Assembly: GCF_000821305.1 (NCBI RefSeq)
Contig: NZ_CCXK01000013.1
Span: forward strand, 1 to 64,000
Reading direction: 5' to 3'
DNA length: 64,000 bases
DNA from: Clostridium culturomicium
GTDB lineage: Bacteria; Bacillota; Clostridia; Clostridiales; Clostridiaceae
A program made the translations under genes and the position numbers. This document shows, one piece after another, positions 43,379-50,157 of this stretch. The stretch's first letter is position 1. Each line of letters opens with the position of its first letter. The notes below the pieces were generated by a model. It was not told where the DNA came from, did no database searches, and was given only the letters and a program-made list of their open reading frames with translations.

Positions 43379-43402
43379 ATATTTAGAGAGGAGAAATGTA
43401 AA

Positions 43403-43596
43403 ATGAAAAAGATTTATTTAACTGAGCAGTTAGAATGATTAAAGGAATATCCACCAGAAGTTATTATAATATATCTAAAATAATTGAGGTGCTTGAAGAA
43501 AATTATGGGGAAAGATTTATGGAAGAGGATTTAGGTGTATATGTAGATTTGTTAGAAAATTCTAATGATATTGTTGAATTAAAGAAAGAGAAGTAA
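43403..43596 (+). pseudogene. Decayed small gene, copy 1 of a duplicated family
   Basis: After GAGAGGAGAAATGTAAA an ATG at 43403 begins a frame that stops after 11 codons (MKKIYLTEQLE). In the next frame an ATG at 43435 opens 53 codons containing SKIIEVLEENYGERF and EEDLGVYVDLLENSNDIVE. The second part aligns with the broken gene at 43946. A frameshift within one small gene is likely; alternatively the 53-residue frame is expressed on its own. Confidence 0.5.
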
Positions 43597-43780
43597 AAAG
43601 GATTAATTCTATTTAGATATAAAGAAGTTGGATTCATACAATTAGGAATATATATATTAGGTATGTTTGTTTTTGCACCTATAATATTTGTAAGTTATGC
43701 TTGGGCTATATTATGATGCAGTTCAAATATTCACAGGAAAATTAAATAATGCTAATGGAGAAGCATTAGTATAATGTTAT

Positions 43781-43837
43781 CATTCAAAATAAACCTTAAG
43801 CTAATAAAATAGCTTAAGGTTTATTTTTTTGAATGAT
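43781..43837. terminator. Long-stem terminator
   Basis: A stem of more than 20 bp, built around AAACCTTAAGCTA and TAGCTTAAGGTTT, extends on both sides to CATTCAAAA/TTTTGAATG. It has T and A runs and separates two decayed genes. Confidence 0.75.
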
Positions 43838-43945
43838 TTTGTTAAAAAAGGAGAGGCTTAATTAGAAATATATTCATCTTGAAAAGATATCTATACTATA
43901 CAGATAATTCCTATAGGTTTATAAAAAATTATGGAGGTAATATTA

Positions 43946-44251
43946 GTGAGAAAGATTAGTAAAATAAGTGACTTAATTGTAATGGAGCTAGAAGTTAATG
44001 TAGTAAATTCTATTGAAGAGCAACTAAATATTTTATAAGAGAATTATGGAGTTGAAAGAGATATTGATACAAATTTAGGTGGTTATGTATTAGTTTTAGA
44101 AACTAAAGAGGATATTATTGTAGAATAGGTTGCTGATATTGAATGTGAAGGAGATAAGCAGTATTGTTTATATCTTTTTCTTTTGTATTCAGATTATGCA
44201 ATAAGTGGAGTTGCTACTAAAGAGATAATGGATATTCTAGTAGAAGAGTAG
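43946..44251 (+). pseudogene. Decayed small gene with two in-frame stops, copy 2
   Basis: GGAGGTAATATTA precedes GTG 43946. The frame runs through TAA at 44036 and TAG at 44126 to TAG at 44249. Coding-like sequence continues across each stop: NSIEEQLNIL, ENYGVERDIDTNLGGYVLVL, then VADIECEGDKQYCLYLFLLY. The middle part matches the copy at 43403..43596 (ENYG...LG.YV..LE....DI.E). Two nonsense changes in one gene argue for decay; the amber/ochre mix argues against stop-codon recoding. Confidence 0.6.
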
Positions 44252-44295
44252 GAGGTGGGGAGGCGGCAAAGAAGGCTATTAAGGAAACTAAGTAG

Positions 44296-44559
44296 CGTAC
44301 ATTACTTTCTCAAAGCATTATAGTAGATGCGGAATATACTTATGCTTTAGAAAAGATTGTAGTGAAGGAACAGGGGAATCGTGAGGAGATAAGATTTAGT
44401 GTTTACAAAGACAAAGTTAGATATGGGATGAAGTTATTAGTAGGATCATTAAATCTACAAGAAGAATTGTTTTTAGAGCTACTAGAAAAAGCTTTTGAAG
44501 ATAACTTATTTAGTAAGAAGTTTATAACACAATTAAAGAATTTAATTAATGAAAAATAA
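44296..44559 (+). pseudogene. Decayed gene fragment
   Basis: The frame is open from the codon after TAG 44293 to the stop at 44559 and reads RTLLSQSIIVDAEYTYALEK, then KEQGNREEIRFSVYKDKVRY and LQEELFLELLEKAFEDNL. Before the TAG, the same frame reads EAAKKAIKETK, so this too seems interrupted. A GTG at 44362 would give a 65-residue protein but lacks a ribosome site. Family unknown; possibly plasmid- or phage-derived. Confidence 0.45.
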
Positions 44560-44613
44560 GACTTAGTTATCAGTATTAATTGTAATTGAGTCTTTATTAT
44601 TTTAGGAGGATTT

Positions 44614-44703
44614 ATGAGGTATTTACTACGTGTAGGAAGTATTAAAAAGGGTAAATTTACAGTGAAAATTAATGAGGAAGTAAAGAAGATTTATGGAAGG
44701 TAA
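44614..44703 (+). CDS. Very small frame, MRYLLRVGSIKKGKF...
   Basis: TTTAGGAGGATTT precedes this ATG, giving a 29-residue basic peptide. The strong ribosome site suggests that it is or was a translated start. It overlaps the start of the next small frame. It may be a truncated remnant. Confidence 0.3.
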   Translation: MRYLLRVGSIKKGKFTVKINEEVKKIYGR

Positions 44704-44854
44704 AAAGGTGTCAAAAAGAGTTAATTTAGTATCAGGAAAGCTTATAAAAGAAGGTTCAATTTTGTATGAGCCAAGAAGAGTTTCTAGTCCAAAGGATACT
44801 TTTAAATTAGGAAAAGAGTTTTTGATAGATAATGATGAGAAAAGCTTATACTGA
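44693..44854 (+). CDS. Small basic hypothetical protein
   Basis: A 53-codon frame overlapping the preceding small frame by 11 bases. The product is basic and soluble (KKVSKRVNLVSGKLI, FKLGKEFLIDNDEK). Its ATG lies in the preceding frame, so translation could be coupled. Family unknown; part of the decayed gene array. Confidence 0.3.
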   Translation: MEGKKVSKRVNLVSGKLIKEGSILYEPRRVSSPKDTFKLGKEFLIDNDEKSLY

Positions 44855-45137
44855 TATGTTTATATAATAAGAATCAGCTTATTTCTATTAATACAGTTAG
44901 TGTAGGAAGTTTAAATTCATCTATAGCACATCAAAGATAAGTGTTTAAGGTATCTATAAAATAATAATTGATGAAAATAAAAAGATTGGATTAATTAAAC
45001 ATTTGAAAAGGTTAGGGAGTACAAAAGCTACACTACATCCAGAATTATATACGGTCGTAGAGTACAGAAAAGAATATTATAAGAGTAAATAAAAATTTTA
45101 TTGAAAAAGTAAATAAAAACATCTGTATTCCAAACTT

Positions 45138-45172
45138 AAGGAGTAAGTATCTCAAAATACCTACTCCTTTTT
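45138..45172 (+). terminator. Terminator at the end of the decayed array
   Basis: AAGGAGTAAGTAT pairs with ATACCTACTCCTT (one mismatch), then TTTTC. It separates the decayed array from the phage-type module. Confidence 0.75.
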
Positions 45173-45226
45173 CAATCCACAACTAACAAACAAATTCTAT
45201 TAAATGTAAAAACTTCCAAAATACTA

Positions 45227-45255
45227 TTGACTATTTAATGTATATAAATTACAAT
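45227..45255 (+). promoter_or_regulatory. Vegetative promoter of the repressor gene
   Basis: TTGACT (45227-45232), a 17-base spacer and TACAAT (45250-45255) form a good sigma-A promoter 86 bases before the XRE gene. Confidence 0.7.
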
Positions 45256-45274
45256 AATTACATAAAATATATCA

Positions 45275-45292
45275 GTAAGCTTATATGCTTAC
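45275..45292. promoter_or_regulatory. Operator 1 of the XRE repressor (GTAAGC-N6-GCTTAC)
   Basis: A perfect inverted repeat just downstream of the -10 box of the XRE gene's own promoter. The same motif occurs at 46544..46561, before the opposite end of the regulator pair. This position suggests autoregulation. Confidence 0.65.
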
Positions 45293-45340
45293 AAGCAAAC
45301 CAAGGAAGATTTTAAAATCTTAAGAAAGGAGAATGCTGTT

Positions 45341-45709
45341 ATGTGTGGAGGTTATTTGAATTTTGGTGACTTTATTGCCAGGAAGAGGGAACAGAAGAAA
45401 ATAACATTAAGAGAGATGGCAAAGCTTTTGGAAATTACTGCTCCTTATCTTAGCGATGTGGAGAAGGATAGACGTAATCCATTTGATATGGACAAGCTTC
45501 AGAAGCTTAATAGTATCTTAGAGCTTAATGATGAGGAAATGGATTTAATGCTGGATTTGGCAGGAGAGAAAAGAAATGATATTGCACCAGACCTTCGCAG
45601 CTATATTAAACAGGACCATAATATTACTTTGGCCTTGCGAACAGCAAGAAATAAGAAGATAAGTTCAGAGACTTGGAGTGAATTTATTAAAATGCTCAAT
45701 GAAGAGTAG
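45341..45709 (+). CDS. XRE-family repressor (ImmR-like)
   Basis: The 122-residue protein has a Cro/CI helix-turn-helix in its first 65 residues (KKITLREMAKLLEITAPYLS, then DVEKDRRNPFD) and a short helical C-terminal part. AAGAAAGGAGAA precedes the ATG. It lies 21 bases before an ImmA/IrrE-type protease gene, the arrangement of ImmR-ImmA of ICEBs1 and of many prophages, where the protease inactivates the repressor to induce the element. Two matching inverted repeats flank the pair and are the likely binding sites. Confidence 0.85.
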   Translation: MCGGYLNFGDFIARKREQKKITLREMAKLLEITAPYLSDVEKDRRNPFDMDKLQKLNSILELNDEEMDLMLDLAGEKRNDIAPDLRSYIKQDHNITLALRTARNKKISSETWSEFIKMLNEE

Positions 45710-45730
45710 GTATTAAGGAGGCAAGCTTTT

Positions 45731-46492
45731 ATGTATTTTCCTAAGTTTGTGATAAAAAACAATGGAGTTCCAATTCTCTCGAAAAAGGAATTGGAGATTA
45801 TGGCGGAGAACTTTTTAAAAGATTTTAAAAGGGAAATTTTAATAGAACCACAGGCTATAGATATAGACGATTTTGCTTTTAATTATCTTGGGTTAAAGCT
45901 TGATTTTCATCATTTATCCCACGATGAATCAATCCTTGGAGCAATGGTTTTTGATGATACAGTAATTCCGGTATATAATCCTGAAAGCAACAAGGCAGAA
46001 TACTCAGTGATTGATAAAGAGACTGTTGTAATTGATTCAAAGCTTGCTGAGGAGCATCAGGAAAGAAGGTATAGATATACTGTTGGACATGAAGTGGGAC
46101 ATGCTATTTTTCATAGAAAGTATTTTAAGCATAAATCACATATAAGCTATTATGATGAGAAGAATCTTAAGCTAGTTCAAGAAGCAGAGGAGACTTTTAG
46201 CGGATATAAGTCAGTGGGGCTATGGGAGGATAAGGATTTTGTTGAGTGGCAGGCAAATTATTTTTCAGCAGCTTTATTAATGCCGAGGTCAATGATTGTA
46301 AAGGTTTTAATGGAACTCCCTTTAAAGGATAAAGATTTGAAGGAAGAGGAATATGTTTATGCGGTAACTAAAATCTTTCAAGTTTCTTGGGAAGCGGCAG
46401 CAAATAGGTTGAACTCCTTAGGAATTATAAAAAATGCAGATAGGATTAAGTCACGCAAAAGTATTTTTTTAGATTTTGCAGTAGACTTTTAA
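45731..46492 (+). CDS. immA: ImmA/IrrE-family metallopeptidase
   Basis: The 253-residue protein carries the zinc motif HEVGH (in YTVGHEVGHAIFH, about residues 116-128) and a downstream EWQANYFSAALLMPR segment that gives the third ligand, both hallmarks of the M78 family. It is cytosolic. By analogy with ICEBs1 it should cleave the repressor encoded just upstream after a DNA-damage or peptide signal. AAGGAGGCAAGCTTTT precedes the ATG. The C-terminal 40 residues show an HTH-like helical segment. The trigger is unknown. Confidence 0.9.
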   Translation: MYFPKFVIKNNGVPILSKKELEIMAENFLKDFKREILIEPQAIDIDDFAFNYLGLKLDFHHLSHDESILGAMVFDDTVIPVYNPESNKAEYSVIDKETVVIDSKLAEEHQERRYRYTVGHEVGHAIFHRKYFKHKSHISYYDEKNLKLVQEAEETFSGYKSVGLWEDKDFVEWQANYFSAALLMPRSMIVKVLMELPLKDKDLKEEEYVYAVTKIFQVSWEAAANRLNSLGIIKNADRIKSRKSIFLDFAVDF

Positions 46493-46498
46493 TAGGAG

Positions 46499-46526
46499 AG
46501 TACTTAATTATAAGCACTTTTTTTAT
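46499..46526 (+). terminator. Terminator of the repressor-protease pair
   Basis: AGTACTT pairs with AAGCACT (one wobble) followed by seven T. Confidence 0.6.
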
Positions 46527-46543
46527 GGTTTAAATGTATATAT

Positions 46544-46561
46544 GTAAGCTAACAAGCTTAT
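46544..46561. promoter_or_regulatory. Operator 2 of the XRE repressor (GTAAGC-N6-GCTTAT)
   Basis: The same half-sites and 6-base spacing as at 45275..45292, with one change in the last base. It lies 39 bases before the start of the first early gene, so the repressor could hold the phage-type module silent. Confidence 0.65.
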
Positions 46562-46599
46562 AAGATAATGAGCGGAGAATAGAACCAGGAGGGGGAAGT

Positions 46600-46857
46600 A
46601 TGCTAACAAAAATAGAGTGTCCAAAGGACAAGCAAAGACTTTTTGATATGTACATAAAACAAAATAACTCAGTGAGTTTAGAACCTTTATCAAAGTTAAT
46701 TAATGAAATTGAAATTAAGTGTCCTAAGTGTGGAGGTATTGTTTCCATAGACTTAAGGAGTGAAAATATAAATGTTATAATGAAGACTTTAGGAAATACA
46801 GGTAAGAAGGTTAAGGAAAACAGAAGGAGATTGCATACCGAGCAACGGAGTCAATGA
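46600..46857 (+). CDS. Small zinc-ribbon-like protein, first early gene
   Basis: The 85-residue protein has a CPKCGG knuckle (residues 46-51) preceded by a helical region and followed by a basic tail. A single CxxC pair plus an earlier Cys could bind zinc if dimeric. AGGAGGGGGAAGT precedes the ATG. It begins the module behind operator 2 and is followed by a terminator-like hairpin. Family not recognised. Confidence 0.6.
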   Translation: MLTKIECPKDKQRLFDMYIKQNNSVSLEPLSKLINEIEIKCPKCGGIVSIDLRSENINVIMKTLGNTGKKVKENRRRLHTEQRSQ

Positions 46858-46870
46858 AGAACTACCAAAT

Positions 46871-46913
46871 AGCCGGATGATAGCTAGTAATAGCATATCA
46901 TCTGGCTTTTTAT
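46871..46913 (+). terminator. Terminator-like hairpin after the first early gene
   Basis: AGCCGGATGATA pairs with TATCATCTGGCT (one wobble), then TTTTTATATTTT. It may act as partial terminator or antitermination site between the early gene and replication genes. Confidence 0.75.
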
Positions 46914-47012
46914 ATTTTAGCTTAAATCTTCTATAGGCTTAGGTAAATAACTTCACTAAGCATGGAAAATGAAGTTTCGATAAAAAGATGGATATATAAA
47001 GGAGGAAAGGAA

Positions 47013-47375
47013 ATGAAGGAGTTAAAGGTTGCTTTAAGAATTGCCAGAGAACTGAGTGAAATAGCAGATACCCTAAGGAAGCTGACTAAGGAAATTGAAA
47101 GTCTAGAGGAGCAGAAGGGAGAAGATAAGGAGGTTACGGAGAAGGCAGTGCATATTAGTGATAAACAAGTTTCTGAATGTAATGGTTCTGAAAAGGAGGC
47201 TTCAAAGGCGGTTGAACTTGATATTGATACTGTGAGAAATATTCTGGCTGACATCTCAAGGCGAGGGAAAAGGGATAAGGTGAGGAGGTTAATTTTGGAG
47301 TTTGGAGGTGAAAAGCTTACGGATTTAAAGCCAGAGTGCTATGAAGCGTTAGTGGAAAGAGCTAAGAGGATATGA
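47013..47375 (+). CDS. Phage-type coiled-coil protein of unknown function
   Basis: ATG 47013 has AAAGGAGGAAAGG in front; the longer frame is unlikely. The 120-residue protein starts with a coiled coil (residues 3-45, LTKEIESLEEQKGEDKE) and ends with a helical domain (about 75-120, DTVRNILADISRRGKRDKVR). The C-terminal pattern resembles phage RecT-neighbour and early-region proteins of Firmicutes. Its stop is followed at once by the DUF2815 leader. No function assigned. Confidence 0.6.
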   Translation: MKELKVALRIARELSEIADTLRKLTKEIESLEEQKGEDKEVTEKAVHISDKQVSECNGSEKEASKAVELDIDTVRNILADISRRGKRDKVRRLILEFGGEKLTDLKPECYEALVERAKRI

Positions 47376-47440
47376 GGCTTAGAAGAAAGTTGACAAATAA
47401 AAGGTTAAGAGAGGTTATTTTCAGTAAGGGGGAAGATGAA

Positions 47441-47977
47441 ATGATAGGAAAAAGTACAAAGGTTATTACAGGTCTTGTGAGGTTTGCTTATGCTAATGTC
47501 CATAAGCCAGTGGCTGTCTATAATGGGGAGGAACGCTATAGTGTTACTCTTCTTATTTCTAAGGAGGATGAAGGTACTATTGATTCAGTGATTTCAGCAG
47601 TGGACGCTGCCATGGAGAAGGGCAGGGAAAAGATAGAAAAATCAAGATTTGAGGACATGAAAATGCCAGTGAGGGATGGGGACGTTGAAAGGCCAGAGGA
47701 TAAGGCTTACGCAGGCTGCTATTTTATTAATGCTTATTCTAAGACGCAGCCTCAAATTGTTGATAAAGATTTGAAGCTGGTTCTAAATGAGGAGGAGTTT
47801 TACAGTGGCTGCTACGGGAGAGCAAGTATCACTTTTTATACCTTTAATCATGAGGGGAGTGCTGGAGTGGCCTGTGGACTTGGAAATCTTCAGAAGCTTA
47901 AGGATGGCGAGGTTTTAATTGGATATAGTGATCCAAGGGTAGAGTTTGGAACCTTTATTGAGGATTATTTAGAATAG
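47441..47977 (+). CDS. DUF2815 phage protein (single-strand DNA-binding-like)
   Basis: ATG 47441 follows TAAGGGGGAAGATGAA. The 178-residue protein matches DUF2815: TGLVRFAYANVHKP, YSVTLLISKEDEGT, AYAGCYFINAYSKTQPQIVD, FYSGCYGRASITFYTFNHEG and IDYLE-type end. In Firmicutes phages this gene lies directly before the family A DNA polymerase, as here, and is thought to be an OB-fold ssDNA-binding protein. The DUF2800 exonuclease-like gene that usually comes before it is missing. Confidence 0.85.
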   Translation: MIGKSTKVITGLVRFAYANVHKPVAVYNGEERYSVTLLISKEDEGTIDSVISAVDAAMEKGREKIEKSRFEDMKMPVRDGDVERPEDKAYAGCYFINAYSKTQPQIVDKDLKLVLNEEEFYSGCYGRASITFYTFNHEGSAGVACGLGNLQKLKDGEVLIGYSDPRVEFGTFIEDYLE

Positions 47978-48039
47978 ATTTTTAAAGCAATTGTAGATGA
48001 AAGAAATTTTTATGAAATTCCTAAATTTATTAAGGGAGA

Positions 48040-50124
48040 ATGAAAATGAAAAATTATAAAAAGATTAGCACCTTATCCATAGATTTAGAGACCTACTCCA
48101 GTGTTGATTTAGTAAGAAGTGGTGTGTATCCCTACACCGCTTCTTCGGATTTTGAAATACTTCTGTTTGCCTATGGTGTGGATGAGGAGCCTGTTGAGAT
48201 TATAGATTTGACAAAGGGTGAAGAAATTCCCTGGGAAATTATTGAGGCTATAAGGGATAAGAAGGTTATTAAGAGAGCTTTTAATGCAGCCTTTGAAAGG
48301 GTGTGTCTTAGTACATATTTGAAGGAAGAGTTGAAGGCAGAGAGCTGGAGATGTACTGCAGTTCAGGCTGCAGCAATGGGGTATCCCTTAAGTTTAGAGG
48401 GAGCTGCAAAGGCCTTAGGACTTCAGGTTCAGAAGATGACTGAGGGAAGGGAGCTCATTAAGTTTTTTACCATGCCTTGTAAGGGGACAAAGTTTAATGG
48501 GGGAAGAACCAGAAATAGTTCTTTTGATAATGAGGAAAAGTGGAGAACTTTTAAGGAATATTGCAAGAGAGATGTGGAGGTTGAAAGAGCTGTAAATGCA
48601 AGGTTAAATGCCTTCCAGTTAAGTGAGAGAGAACAGCAGCTTTATGAATTGGACCAAAGGATAAATCAACGAGGAGTGCTGGTGGATTTAAAGGTAGTTC
48701 ATCAGGCTGTAAGATGTGATGAGCTTTATGGAGCGGGACTTTTAAGGCAATGGAAGGAGCTTACTCAGGAAGTGAATCCTAAATCACCGGCACAGGTTAA
48801 GTTGTGGCTTAAGGAAAGAGGAGTTATGGTTGAAAGTTTATCCAAGAAGGTTGTGGAGGAGCTGATAACGGAAGGTACAGGTTTGAATCAGGACACTGAA
48901 TTCGTTAGAGGGAGAGAAGTGCTTATTGAGAATATCTCAACTGATAGGAGGACTTTGAATATTGAGAGTGGCTCGGCAGTTCAAGCTACTTCAAAAAGGA
49001 GATGTGATGAGGTTTCAAAGCTTTTAAAACTAAGGCTTAGTCTTTCAAAGACCTCAATTAAAAAGTATGAAGCAATAAAGAGGTCGGTGTGCAGGGATAA
49101 CAGAGTGAGGGGATTGTTTCAATTTTACGGAGCAAGCAGAACAGGAAGATGGTCAGGAAGGTTAGTTCAGGTTCAGAATCTTCCTCAGAATCGGGAAAAG
49201 GATATTGAACTAGCAAGAGACCTTATTAAGAAGGGAGCCTTTGAAGAAGTAGAAATGCTCTATGAAAATTCAGCAGATATTTTATCACAATTAATTAGAA
49301 CGGCTTTCATTCCAAAGGAAGGACATAAGTTTATTGTGGTGGATTTTTCAGCAATAGAAGCCAGGATTCTTGCATGGCTTTCTGGGGAAGGCTGGAGGCT
49401 TAGAGTTTTCGAAAGGAGCGGAAAGATATATGAGGCTAGTGCAAGCCTTATGTTTGGAGTGCCAGAGGAAGCTATTACAAAGGGCTCAGCTTTAAGACAG
49501 AAGGGGAAGATTGCAGAGCTTGCATTAGGATACGGTGGTTCAGTAGGAGCACTTACAGCCATGGGAGCACTGGAAATGGGCTTAAAAGAAGAGGAACTTA
49601 AGCAGCTAGTAAGAACCTGGAGAAGCTCCAATCCACATATCACAAGATTTTGGTGGAGCATTGGCTTGGGCGTTATAAGAACTATAACCACTGGCAACAG
49701 TACTCAGGTTGGGAGAATTAAAATGTTTTTAACTAGGGAAAGGCTTCTTATTGAATTGCCTTCTGGAAGAAGGTTATCCTATGTGAAGCCTAAGGTTGAA
49801 ACGAATAAATGGGGAAGCACTGTGGTTTCCTATGAAGGTATCACCACGGGGAAGAAATGGGGACGAATTGAAAGCTATGGACCTAAATTTGTGGAAAATA
49901 TTGTTCAAGGAATAGCAAGGGACATATTAGGTGAAGCAATGCTGAGGCTGGAGGAAGCAGGACACAGGATAGTGATGCACATACACGATGAGGTTATCAT
50001 TGAAGAACCACTCAAAAGTTTAACCCTTGAAAGAATTTGTGAAATTATGAAGGAGCCTCCCCAGTGGGCAAAGGGGTTACCTCTTGAGGTGGACGGGTTT
50101 CAATGTGACTTTTATAGAAAATAG
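48040..50124 (+). CDS. Phage family A DNA polymerase with 3'-5' exonuclease
   Basis: The 694-residue enzyme has an N-terminal DnaQ-like exonuclease (residues 8-190; DxE in LSIDLETYSS, YCKRDVEVERA as third site) and a family A polymerase (about 280-690): motif A DFSAIEARILAWLSG, motif B RQKGKIAELALGYGG, motif C HIHDEVIIE. All catalytic acids are in place. It replicates phage or plasmid DNA. AAGGGAGAATGAAA precedes the start. It lies between DUF2815 and VapE-type primase-helicase genes, the standard phage replication order. Confidence 0.93.
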   Translation: MKMKNYKKISTLSIDLETYSSVDLVRSGVYPYTASSDFEILLFAYGVDEEPVEIIDLTKGEEIPWEIIEAIRDKKVIKRAFNAAFERVCLSTYLKEELKAESWRCTAVQAAAMGYPLSLEGAAKALGLQVQKMTEGRELIKFFTMPCKGTKFNGGRTRNSSFDNEEKWRTFKEYCKRDVEVERAVNARLNAFQLSEREQQLYELDQRINQRGVLVDLKVVHQAVRCDELYGAGLLRQWKELTQEVNPKSPAQVKLWLKERGVMVESLSKKVVEELITEGTGLNQDTEFVRGREVLIENISTDRRTLNIESGSAVQATSKRRCDEVSKLLKLRLSLSKTSIKKYEAIKRSVCRDNRVRGLFQFYGASRTGRWSGRLVQVQNLPQNREKDIELARDLIKKGAFEEVEMLYENSADILSQLIRTAFIPKEGHKFIVVDFSAIEARILAWLSGEGWRLRVFERSGKIYEASASLMFGVPEEAITKGSALRQKGKIAELALGYGGSVGALTAMGALEMGLKEEELKQLVRTWRSSNPHITRFWWSIGLGVIRTITTGNSTQVGRIKMFLTRERLLIELPSGRRLSYVKPKVETNKWGSTVVSYEGITTGKKWGRIESYGPKFVENIVQGIARDILGEAMLRLEEAGHRIVMHIHDEVIIEEPLKSLTLERICEIMKEPPQWAKGLPLEVDGFQCDFYRK

Positions 50125-50157
50125 GGTGAAAAAGTAAGTATAAAGGGGATAGAGGAA

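Noticed and set aside
43946..44251. Stop-codon recoding (selenocysteine or pyrrolysine) in the decayed gene
   Set aside because: The interrupting codons are TAA and TAG, no TGA, different in each position, and neighbouring genes are also broken; decay is simpler.
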